From Candidatus Methanogasteraceae archaeon UBA261 (lineage in GTDB: Archaea; Halobacteriota; Methanosarcinia; Methanosarcinales; Methanogasteraceae), in assembly GCA_002506015.1 (NCBI GenBank), contig DAWR01000170.1:14964-20455 (forward strand): a DNA stretch of 5,492 bases. Direction: 5' to 3'. A program made the position numbers and the translations under genes. This document shows positions 1-5,333 of the stretch, one piece after another. Positions within the stretch are counted from its first letter, which is position 1, and every line of letters begins with the position of its first letter. The notes below the pieces were generated by a model. That model saw only the letters and a program-made list of their open reading frames with translations. It did no database searches and was not told the origin of the DNA.

Positions 1-1
1 A

Positions 2-271
2 AGCAGCATAACAGCGCTTGAGGATCTGGCATCACTCGGTACGACGCTCCGGGATACGCTCTTGAAACTGAAGACCCTTCTTAACAACCCATCATACAAC
101 TACATGTTCTTCCAGATGGACAACAGCAGCTATCACCTGAACATCAGAATCGAGCCGAAGCTCTCGATTGCGGCAGGTTTCGAGAAGAATACTGATGTCT
201 ACATCAACACCATGCCGCCAGAGGCTGCGGCAAGATCACTGAGGGAGATCGATATTCCGCTCAAAATCTGA
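2..271 (+). CDS. galT: Galactose-1-phosphate uridylyltransferase-like protein, C-terminal part (5'-truncated by window edge)
   Basis: Only the last 89 codons are present. The frame is open from base 2 and stops with TGA at 269-271. The recognisable stretch is the end of the second GalT domain of the HIT superfamily: an NPSYNYMFFQ strand, then YHLNIRIEPKLS, AGFE, and a VYINTMPPEAAA-type segment followed by the usual final helix. GalT enzymes move UMP between UDP-glucose and galactose-1-phosphate in the cytoplasm. Related archaeal proteins may use other sugar-1-phosphates or act as ADP-glucose phosphorylases, so the exact substrate is inferred. The second-domain H-x-H seen in many GalT proteins reads H-L-N here. 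The catalytic H-P-H motif would lie upstream of the window. Its coding end overlaps the 3' end of the convergent GH57 amylase by 36 bp. The neighbouring alpha-glucan genes suggest a role in glycogen or nucleotide-sugar metabolism. Confidence 0.8.
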   Translation, partial: SSITALEDLASLGTTLRDTLLKLKTLLNNPSYNYMFFQMDNSSYHLNIRIEPKLSIAAGFEKNTDVYINTMPPEAAARSLREIDIPLKI

Positions 272-1411
272 AAGAACAGAGTAGTATATCACAAAAGCAT
301 CGATTGGGCTGTTGTACGGGCTGAAGTAACTGTGAACCTCTCCCGGACCTCCTCCTGCTGTGAAGAGGTAGTACAGGTGATCACTGATCCCGAGACGTCG
401 CCATGTCTCGATTAACTCCGGGTCCCCGGTCGCCTTAACCTTCTTTTCCATGCGCTTCAGCTTATCATAACATGCGATCTGCATCTCGTTTCCAAGCCAG
501 CAACTGGTGTCGCGTTCAAGGTCCGCCCACGAGATCGTGTCAAAGACCCCAACATCGATCTCGCCAATAGGATCGCACGTCTCCACGATCTCAGATGGCG
601 TCAGAAACGAGAGGTGGTCATACTTAATGATCTCGTCCGGAAGGTATCTCAGAAACTCAAATATCCCGGTGTCTGCCCAGTGATGCTCGCCGAGCGTCTC
701 ATAATCCATGAAAATATTAATGCAGTCGCCCTGGGTTTTAGAAAGCCACGCAGCATACTTATCAGCGGTCAGAGGATACTCCACCCATTCCCTCGATGAG
801 AAGCGGAAACCGATGTCGTCGGTCAACTGGTAATTCCTGAGGAGAACCGGCATGTTGTTCTGCTCATAGACGTAGTTCGGCGATCTCCAGCCGAGTATCC
901 TTGAGATGCCCTCGGTAAATATCCCTCTGAATCCAAGCGACTTAGCAAGTCCTGCGATCTCACTGTTGTACAGGAATTCGCTGTTTTCAAAGAATGTTGG
1001 CGTGTAGCCGATCAAATCCTTAATTGTCCTGAAGTGCATCTCTATCTGTGCTATAAACTCATCCTTAGCCTCGTAAAGCGATGATAGGGAGTGGTAGTAG
1101 GTCTGGCACAAAAATTCAACATTCTTCGTCTCTGCGAGATTTTTGAAGAGTTCCAGGAGGTCGGGATCATACATCTCGCACTGCTCGAGAAATACCCCGG
1201 ATATGCTGAATGTGACCTTAAATTCATTTTTGTGTTCATCCAGCTTATCCAAGATGGTTTCGGTTGATGGGTGGTAACATTTCTCTGAAATTTTATTGAA
1301 AGTACTGCGATTCAAGTCATAATCAAAATATTCCCCTCCCTGGTATGGGAATTCCCGATTCAACCGGTGAGGCTGGTGGACTTCAAACGAAAGGGATATA
1401 TAGGTCATCAT
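236..1411 (-). CDS. GH57 alpha-amylase (MJ1611-like glycoside hydrolase family 57)
   Basis: This 391-residue protein matches a compact archaeal GH57 amylase, an enzyme that hydrolyses internal alpha-1,4 links of glycogen or starch by a retaining mechanism in a (beta/alpha)7 barrel. The five GH57 regions are visible: VHQP at residues 11-14; SGVFLEQ at 71-77; FENSEFLYN at 141-149, with E145 the likely nucleophile; FMDYETLGEHHW at 234-245, with D236 the likely acid/base; and ISDHLYYL at 342-349, with D344. The WADLERD...WLGNEMQ block near 295-311 is also typical. There is no signal peptide, so it should act on a cytoplasmic polymer. The start is one of two adjacent ATGs (1409-1411 or 1406-1408). 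No Shine-Dalgarno site precedes them, but an ACTTTATG box lies about 25 nt upstream, which fits a leaderless transcript. It is divergent from the debranching enzyme and convergent with the GalT-like gene. Family assignment is secure. Strict alpha-amylase activity versus another GH57 specificity is inferred. Confidence 0.94.
   Translation of the reverse strand: MMTYISLSFEVHQPHRLNREFPYQGGEYFDYDLNRSTFNKISEKCYHPSTETILDKLDEHKNEFKVTFSISGVFLEQCEMYDPDLLELFKNLAETKNVEFLCQTYYHSLSSLYEAKDEFIAQIEMHFRTIKDLIGYTPTFFENSEFLYNSEIAGLAKSLGFRGIFTEGISRILGWRSPNYVYEQNNMPVLLRNYQLTDDIGFRFSSREWVEYPLTADKYAAWLSKTQGDCINIFMDYETLGEHHWADTGIFEFLRYLPDEIIKYDHLSFLTPSEIVETCDPIGEIDVGVFDTISWADLERDTSCWLGNEMQIACYDKLKRMEKKVKATGDPELIETWRRLGISDHLYYLFTAGGGPGEVHSYFSPYNSPIDAFVIYYSVLSDFERNIDLPQ
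1388..1402 (+). promoter_or_regulatory. Candidate BRE/TATA promoter of the debranching enzyme gene
   Basis: A purine-rich CGAAA (1388-1392, BRE-like) directly precedes GATATATA (TATA box 1396-1402). Archaeal initiation lies about 25 nt downstream of the TATA box, so transcription would begin near 1425, just before the GGTGA ribosome site at 1428-1432. The element lies inside the first codons of the divergent GH57 gene. It is read from the sequence only; start mapping would confirm it. Confidence 0.5.
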
Positions 1412-1427
1412 TACATAGTCGTGTCAT

Positions 1428-1432
1428 GGTGA
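1428..1432 (+). promoter_or_regulatory. Shine-Dalgarno site GGTGA of the debranching enzyme
   Basis: GGTGA pairs with the archaeal 16S 3' tail. It sits 7 nt before an in-frame TTG at 1440-1442 and 13 nt before an in-frame ATG at 1446-1448. Spacing favours the TTG and codon type favours the ATG, so the start of the debranching enzyme is uncertain by two codons. Confidence 0.55.
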
Positions 1433-1440
1433 CATAAAGT
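1433..1440 (-). promoter_or_regulatory. Candidate TATA-like box of the GH57 amylase (leaderless start)
   Basis: On the minus strand ACTTTATG is centred about 25 nt before the first amylase ATG, so the transcript would start at or very near the start codon. The lack of a Shine-Dalgarno site upstream of that ATG agrees with a leaderless mRNA. The box abuts the GGTGA site of the divergent gene. The match to the archaeal TATA consensus is weak. Confidence 0.35.
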
Positions 1441-1445
1441 TGACT

Positions 1446-3416
1446 ATGAGGAAGTTCGGGGTTGGTCTGGAGCCAGTCGAAGACCCCAATCCCGCGAAGA
1501 CATTGCACACCATACTGAAACGCCCGGCAGCATCATGGTCCCATTCGGTCTATTCCGTCCCGTTCGCAGGTAAGATCATTCCGAACCGGGATTATCCCTA
1601 CGAGGGGTTGAGTTATGTGCTGGACGGAAAGAACCACCATATCCTTGACGGGATCGCAATCGGAATCGTCGGGCACGAACTGAAGCCATCGAGAGTGCTT
1701 GCATACCCGTGGAAGGTGATTTATTCATACAGTGGCGATGTGAAACTGGATGTGGACTATTATCTGCTGGGAATCAACGGAAACCCGGGCAGGATCGTTA
1801 TTAGGGTGAATGAGCCGTGTACGCTTGAGATCGAGCCGCTCGTTGATATCAGATGGATGTATGACCATTCCGACCCATCAGCTCACAGGGTGGATGAACA
1901 CGATAACGGGCTCTCGTTTGGGAAGGGCGAGATACATGCGGCGGTTGTAACATCTTCGCCATGCGAATGCCAGACCTGGCACCATCCGGTCGACTGGTTC
2001 TACAAGATGGGATCCGGATACCGTGAAGAGGTGGATGGGGGAATAGTATTCAGGGGCGAACAGAGAGAACCCGTATCGCTCGGGGCAATCCGGATCGCTG
2101 ATCAGAAGACATCGGTCATTGCTGTTGGATGTGGCAGATCAGAGGCTGACGTGATGCAAATGTGCATGCGAGCTCTGCAAGAGTACAGAGCGGACGAACA
2201 GAGTGAAGTTGCGAATGCGAAGAGGATCGTGGAATCGCTTGATCTCAGCGGTGCTCCTGCGTTTCGGGCGCTCGGGATGGTGAAGTTTGGGATGCACCTC
2301 GGGGATGCGCTCTCTTTTGAGGCAGGGGATCTCTGGTTCAGGACGGTGTGGTTCAGGGACGCATTTGAAGGGATTCTCCAGAACATCGACACACTCTTCA
2401 AACTCGGAATGGAGAACCGGATCAGAGATACTCTTGTTTATGCATTCGATCACAGGGATGAACACGGGAGGATACCAAACTTCGGTGATAATTATAACAG
2501 CATCGATGCGACGCTGCTCGCATTAATCGTCGGTTCCGAGTATCTCAGACGAAAGAGAGACGACGATCTGGAAAGGATGGTTATCGGATGCGCAGACGAT
2601 CTCTTAACCGCACTCAAAAGCGGAGATCCGGCAGTACCGAATGGTCCGCCTGTGTTGCACCGAAACAGACTAATATCGTCGGCGCCGCATCATTCATGGA
2701 CGGACGGCATGCGAAGCATCACAGCAGGCGGACTATCACTAGCTCTTCCGATCAGGGTTCCTGAGAACTGGGGGTATGAGATGGTTGAGAGATTTGGGAC
2801 GGACGCGGTTTCTGAACTGGCTAAGCCGAAATATTTCCTGCCGGAGGTTAATTCCCAATGGATTCTGGCGGTTAAACTCATCTCGGAATTATCCGGTGAA
2901 AAAAGATACTCTGATCTTTTAGATCTGGCACCATCCGGTTTCAATAGTCTGTTTGTGAACGAACACTTCTTAAACAACCTCGTTACAACCGATGGGCGTG
3001 TTGATGCAACCATCGGATCTCCTGCGATGGTTGCGATCTCGATTGCTGATTTTCTGTTTACGGACGAGGAGGTTCGCGTCTTCACAGAGACGATCAAGGA
3101 ACACCTGCTGGTCAGAAGAGCGGGACTGGCGTTCGGGGTTGCTGTGCGGGAATCTGAGAAGAAGATATATTATGGCGATTCCGAGTATCATGAATGCGTG
3201 GTGTGGCCAAGGGATACGCCGTACCTGATACGTCTGTTGCGCAGGAATCGTGAGAAGAGGCTTGTTAAGGAGATTAGCAGGAGCAATCTCAACCATCAGA
3301 TGAAAGAGGGTTTCTTATTCTATAACAGCGAGTTATTCAGCCAGGACGACGGTATCGTGCCTGTAAAGAACCCTGTTCAGTTCTGGTCGCAGTGGGTTGA
3401 TGATCTGGTTGGATGA
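1446..3416 (+). CDS. Amylo-alpha-1,6-glucosidase / glycogen debranching enzyme (GDE_C, GH133-type)
   Basis: This protein of about 656 residues has an N-terminal beta-rich domain (about 20-240) and a C-terminal (alpha/alpha)6 catalytic domain (about 275-655). It should hydrolyse alpha-1,6 branch points left during glycogen breakdown in the cytoplasm. Numbered from the TTG at 1440, the catalytic-domain signatures are: VWFRDAF at 303-309; RIPNFGDNYNSIDATL at 344-359; SWTDG at 419-423, with D422 a candidate catalytic acid; LPEVNSQW at 467-474, with E469; and YHECVVWPRD at 583-592, equivalent to the conserved YHxGxVWP block of the family. There is no glucanotransferase domain, unlike the eukaryotic bifunctional enzyme, so this is the stand-alone archaeal/bacterial type. 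I list the ATG at 1446; the TTG at 1440 has better Shine-Dalgarno spacing and is a real alternative. It is divergent from the GH57 amylase, its expected partner. No frameshift or missing motif was seen. Confidence 0.92.
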   Translation: MRKFGVGLEPVEDPNPAKTLHTILKRPAASWSHSVYSVPFAGKIIPNRDYPYEGLSYVLDGKNHHILDGIAIGIVGHELKPSRVLAYPWKVIYSYSGDVKLDVDYYLLGINGNPGRIVIRVNEPCTLEIEPLVDIRWMYDHSDPSAHRVDEHDNGLSFGKGEIHAAVVTSSPCECQTWHHPVDWFYKMGSGYREEVDGGIVFRGEQREPVSLGAIRIADQKTSVIAVGCGRSEADVMQMCMRALQEYRADEQSEVANAKRIVESLDLSGAPAFRALGMVKFGMHLGDALSFEAGDLWFRTVWFRDAFEGILQNIDTLFKLGMENRIRDTLVYAFDHRDEHGRIPNFGDNYNSIDATLLALIVGSEYLRRKRDDDLERMVIGCADDLLTALKSGDPAVPNGPPVLHRNRLISSAPHHSWTDGMRSITAGGLSLALPIRVPENWGYEMVERFGTDAVSELAKPKYFLPEVNSQWILAVKLISELSGEKRYSDLLDLAPSGFNSLFVNEHFLNNLVTTDGRVDATIGSPAMVAISIADFLFTDEEVRVFTETIKEHLLVRRAGLAFGVAVRESEKKIYYGDSEYHECVVWPRDTPYLIRLLRRNREKRLVKEISRSNLNHQMKEGFLFYNSELFSQDDGIVPVKNPVQFWSQWVDDLVG

Positions 3417-3423
3417 ACAACCA
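3406..3423 (+). terminator. Hairpin across the stop codon of the debranching enzyme
   Basis: TGGTTG and CAACCA form a perfect 6-bp stem around a GATGAA loop that contains part of the TGA stop. No convincing T tract follows, so it may be only a weak terminator or an mRNA 3' stabiliser. The 85-bp spacer to the convergent membrane-protein gene (3417-3501) shows no other gene. Confidence 0.25.
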
Positions 3424-3501
3424 ATCCCTTTGATCCCAATATCCTAATGTCTTTACAGCGATTCAGAAAAGCTATTGCTAAAGGTGGCAGGATTAATGGT
3501 T

Positions 3502-4122
3502 TTATCCCCTGCCGACCACCTCACCGGCACTTTCATCGATGACCTCGATCTCTTTCTGAAATTTCCCGCTCTTTATCGAATATCCGCCTGAGACCGCAAC
3601 GATAACACCTGCTATAGTATCCACGATAAGATCGGTCATCGTATCATACAGATCCCGCTGTTCATGCGTGCCAAAGAACTGATCGATCCCGAACTCTCCG
3701 ATCTCCCATGCGACACCGACCGCCATTGTGAATACAATCGTGACAAAGATCATCCCGCGAAGATCCATATGAAGCCCTGCCCAGTACTCATCCAGCAGAT
3801 AGACCGCTGTAAGCGCGATAAAGGCGATCAACGCAGATGCGAAGAAATGACCGATCTTATCATAAAAAGGAATCGTCCAGTACATCTTCAAGACTCCTCC
3901 GCCGACATGAAATAATATCACAAGCGTGATCGCCAGATCAAGTAACAGAGGGATTCTGATATCAAATCTTTTTTCGATGATATTCGGTGCCATCGAGAGG
4001 ATAAATCCTGAAAACGAGGCAAACATCCATAACCAGTCATGAATCCGGATGCTGTAGACTCCCATGACAATCATGGCGCATTTCATCAGGTATGATGCGA
4101 TAAGCGGTATCGGTATTTTCAT
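3502..4122 (-). CDS. Six-helix membrane protein, YjdF/DUF2238 (VanZ-like) type, paralogue A
   Basis: With the ATG at 4120-4122 this is a 206-residue integral membrane protein with six hydrophobic segments, near residues 5-24, 30-48, 58-78, 89-110, 122-145 and 161-182. Its polar residues in and near the membrane recur in the neighbouring paralogue: H72, D88-x3-H92, E140-x2-E143 and D160-x3-D164-x3-D168. The FGT...YDTMTDL segment after the E-x2-E helix resembles the GTQGDxWDTQxDM block of YjdF/DUF2238 proteins, and D-x3-H recalls VanZ. The function of that group is not established, so none is claimed. The frame runs open to 4227, but that extension is polar and has no Shine-Dalgarno site. The ATG at 4122 starts next to the first helix and overlaps an upstream stop as ATGA. 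The C-terminus is a short acidic tail. It lies downstream of paralogue B on the same strand and is convergent with the debranching enzyme. Confidence 0.85.
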   Translation of the reverse strand: MKIPIPLIASYLMKCAMIVMGVYSIRIHDWLWMFASFSGFILSMAPNIIEKRFDIRIPLLLDLAITLVILFHVGGGVLKMYWTIPFYDKIGHFFASALIAFIALTAVYLLDEYWAGLHMDLRGMIFVTIVFTMAVGVAWEIGEFGIDQFFGTHEQRDLYDTMTDLIVDTIAGVIVAVSGGYSIKSGKFQKEIEVIDESAGEVVGRG

Positions 4123-4211
4123 TCTTGGAGAGTATGATCCATAAATGTAAATATGTTTGGTAAAACTGTTGCTCCTATCAAAAGAAGTGTGAGCAGTTCT
4201 GATAGCGTCAA
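4119..4211 (-). CDS. Possible 30-residue single-helix membrane protein, coupled to paralogue A
   Basis: An in-frame TTG at 4209-4211 follows a strong GGAAGG-type ribosome site on the minus strand (about 4215-4223). It would encode 30 residues beginning MTLSELLTLLLIGATVLPNI and ending DHTLQE, with one hydrophobic helix. Its TGA (4119-4121) overlaps the ATG of paralogue A as ATGA, the usual mark of translational coupling. I do not recognise the sequence. The same frame stays open upstream to 4301 with plausible protein (QIFYEIEQQNDWKEGE) but no ATG, GTG or TTG there. The alternative is therefore that this is the surviving C-terminus of a larger, decayed gene. Its position between two membrane-protein paralogues could mean a small partner subunit, but that is inference. 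Confidence 0.35.
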   Translation of the reverse strand: MTLSELLTLLLIGATVLPNIFTFMDHTLQE

Positions 4212-4281
4212 CTCGCCTTCCTTCCAATCATTTTGTTGCTCTATTTCATAGAAGATTTGATATTTATTGCTACGGCATAAA

Positions 4282-4935
4282 TTACCATTTCTTCTTATGA
4301 GCTATATATGAAACAACCAGTCTTCCCATGTCTTCTGTCATCTCCTGTAGTTTACCTTCTTTTACCAGATTTATACCAACCATGGCCATAGCCGTTCCTC
4401 CTATAGTATCAACAAGTAAATCCATCATGGTGTCCTCCAGACCCAACTGAAAATTTATACCCAGGAGCGTGCCTGCCGCCCATTCCGCAAATTCCCATAC
4501 AACACCTGAAGCCATCGTAATAGCCACAACAACAAATGCCATTGCATATACATCTATGGACAGTCCATCCCAGTGTGTATCCAATAGATAAATGGCGATT
4601 AATGCCAGAAAGGCGATAAGAACCGAAGACACAAAATGAGTAACTATGTCAAAATCGGGAATGGGGTAATACAGGTCAAATAGACCGCCCATGCCGACAT
4701 GTAAAAACAATGCAAAGGCGATCATGAAGTCAATAATCCCGGGCAATCCGATCTTGAAAGAGCGTTTGAGTAAAATTGGTGCCGTGCTTATTAGAATGCC
4801 CGCGATGCATTCGAGCATCCATCGTAAATCGTCTTTCGATATTGCTACGAGTAACAATAATGCCATTCCAACTCTAAGAACATGAGCTACATAAGTCCAT
4901 CGTATTTGACAGCCTTGTTTTTTAATCTCGGTCAT
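4282..4935 (-). CDS. Six-helix membrane protein, YjdF/DUF2238 (VanZ-like) type, paralogue B
   Basis: With the ATG at 4933-4935 this is a 217-residue membrane protein clearly homologous to paralogue A along its length, with six hydrophobic segments near 13-33, 37-55, 66-89, 97-118, 129-154 and 169-190. The polar signature matches: H79, D96-x3-H100, E148-x2-E151 and D168-x3-D172-x3-D176. The DTMMDLLVDTIGG block corresponds to DTMTDLIVDTIAG in A. The frame extends to a GTG at 5004, but I prefer the ATG because AAGGT (4943-4947) lies 7 nt upstream of it, while nothing like a ribosome site precedes the GTG and a TATA-like box overlaps that region. It is probably a tandem duplication with A, which follows after about 160 bp. 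The shared buried acid and histidine residues suggest a metal-binding or catalytic centre. This is inference; the family has no known role. Confidence 0.85.
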   Translation of the reverse strand: MTEIKKQGCQIRWTYVAHVLRVGMALLLLVAISKDDLRWMLECIAGILISTAPILLKRSFKIGLPGIIDFMIAFALFLHVGMGGLFDLYYPIPDFDIVTHFVSSVLIAFLALIAIYLLDTHWDGLSIDVYAMAFVVVAITMASGVVWEFAEWAAGTLLGINFQLGLEDTMMDLLVDTIGGTAMAMVGINLVKEGKLQEMTEDMGRLVVSYIAHKKKW

Positions 4936-4942
4936 GATCAAT

Positions 4943-4947
4943 ACCTT
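4943..4947 (-). promoter_or_regulatory. Shine-Dalgarno site AAGGT deciding the start of paralogue B
   Basis: On the minus strand GAAGGT precedes the ATG at 4935 with a 7-nt spacer. This supports a 217-residue product rather than the 240-residue reading from the GTG at 5004. Confidence 0.55.
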
Positions 4948-5002
4948 CGCCAAATTGTTCGTCGGTACAATCCGGCTTTTAGCGTTCAGGACCTTAACGC
5001 AC

Positions 5003-5010
5003 ACTTTATA
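5003..5010 (-). promoter_or_regulatory. Candidate TATA box for paralogue B
   Basis: The minus strand reads CCTATAAAGTG here. Initiation about 25 nt downstream would leave a leader of roughly 45 nt before the ATG at 4935, containing the AAGGT ribosome site. The promoter is called from sequence only. Confidence 0.4.
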
Positions 5011-5020
5011 GGTGGCAGAT

Positions 5021-5035
5021 ATGTTCGCGAAACAT
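5021..5035. promoter_or_regulatory. Dyad ATGTT-CGCGA-AACAT, candidate operator upstream of paralogue B
   Basis: Perfect 5-bp inverted arms flank a 5-nt centre, and TTCGCGAA inside it is itself palindromic. The dyad lies about 10 bp upstream of the TATA-like box, where archaeal regulators commonly bind. No second copy was noticed elsewhere in the window. Confidence 0.3.
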
Positions 5036-5071
5036 TAAAATTACTACCGCAAAAACCAGACCCAATTTTAA

Positions 5072-5188
5072 TTCAAGAGAGGGGTTGCGGATAACGAAAA
5101 TCGGCAGTATCGATGGTTGGTTGATGGCGAGGGTATTGCTGATAGAAAGTTATTTAATGACTGGATAAAACCGATTGAAGTTAAGTGA
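5072..5188 (+). pseudogene. C-terminal remnant of an unidentified protein
   Basis: The frame opens after a TAA at 5069-5071, has no ATG or GTG start, and runs 38 codons to TGA at 5186-5188. The residues look like the end of a real soluble protein (DNENRQYRWLVDGEG, then KLFNDWIKPIEVK). I do not recognise the family. The stop lies 10 nt before the ATG of the truncated radical SAM fragment, spacing typical of an operon. Read literally, this is the 3' end of a gene whose front was lost by deletion or frameshift. A chance open frame cannot be excluded at this length. Confidence 0.35.
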
Positions 5189-5198
5189 GAGTGATACC

Positions 5199-5333
5199 AT
5201 GCAAACAAAATCGCTGTGTCCGGAATGCAAAAAAGTGATCGATACAATCGTATACGAAGAGGATGGCAAGGTACTGCTTGAGAAGGTATGTCCAGAACAC
5301 GGCACATTTAAGGATGTGTACTGGTCTCCGTGA
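5199..5333 (+). pseudogene. Truncated N-terminus of a radical SAM protein (MJ0619/Tes-like), zinc-ribbon segment
   Basis: The ATG at 5199 is preceded by GTGAT at 5191-5195, which matches the archaeal Shine-Dalgarno core, though with a short spacer. The 44 residues start MQTKSLCPECKKVID and contain C7-P-E-C10, then C31-P-E-H-G, and end VYWSP before TGA at 5331-5333. This is the N-terminal ribbon of the large archaeal radical SAM family that includes tetraether lipid synthase (Tes/MJ0619), whose members normally exceed 450 residues and continue past YWS into the radical SAM core. None of the three forward frames after 5333 shows the CxxxCxxC cluster motif or the expected CPxDCGLCPxH block. The gene therefore looks broken at this point by deletion, insertion or rearrangement. 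A functional stand-alone 44-residue zinc-ribbon protein is possible but less likely. The family call is from memory of the N-terminal pattern. Confidence 0.6.

Noticed and set aside
2102..2465. Two minus-strand frames of 99 and 108 codons inside the debranching enzyme
   Set aside because: They lie wholly within a gene whose frame carries all family motifs; their composition is that of antisense shadows.
2690..3296. Minus-strand frames of 135 and 108 codons inside the debranching enzyme
   Set aside because: They are antisense to the catalytic domain, have no ribosome sites, and show no recognisable domain.
3488..3511. Imperfect CAGGAT...ATCCCCTG inverted repeat over the stop of paralogue A
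   Set aside because: The stem needs a two-base bulge and lacks a clear T run beyond it; not strong enough to call a terminator.
4123..4227. N-terminal extension of paralogue A to 4227
   Set aside because: The extension is polar, lacks similarity to paralogue B, and runs antisense to none but parallel with a more protein-like frame that ends in ATGA at A's ATG.
4936..5004. GTG-initiated 23-residue extension of paralogue B
   Set aside because: No ribosome site precedes the GTG, a TATA-like box overlaps it, and the ATG at 4935 has AAGGT at proper spacing.
4882..5094. Plus-strand 70-codon frame opposite the start of paralogue B
   Set aside because: Most of it is antisense to B and its promoter, it has no ribosome site, and no family is recognisable. 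The part beyond 5005 (a YVRETLKLLPQKPDP-like stretch) reads plausibly and might be a frameshifted piece of the neighbouring remnant, but support is too thin.
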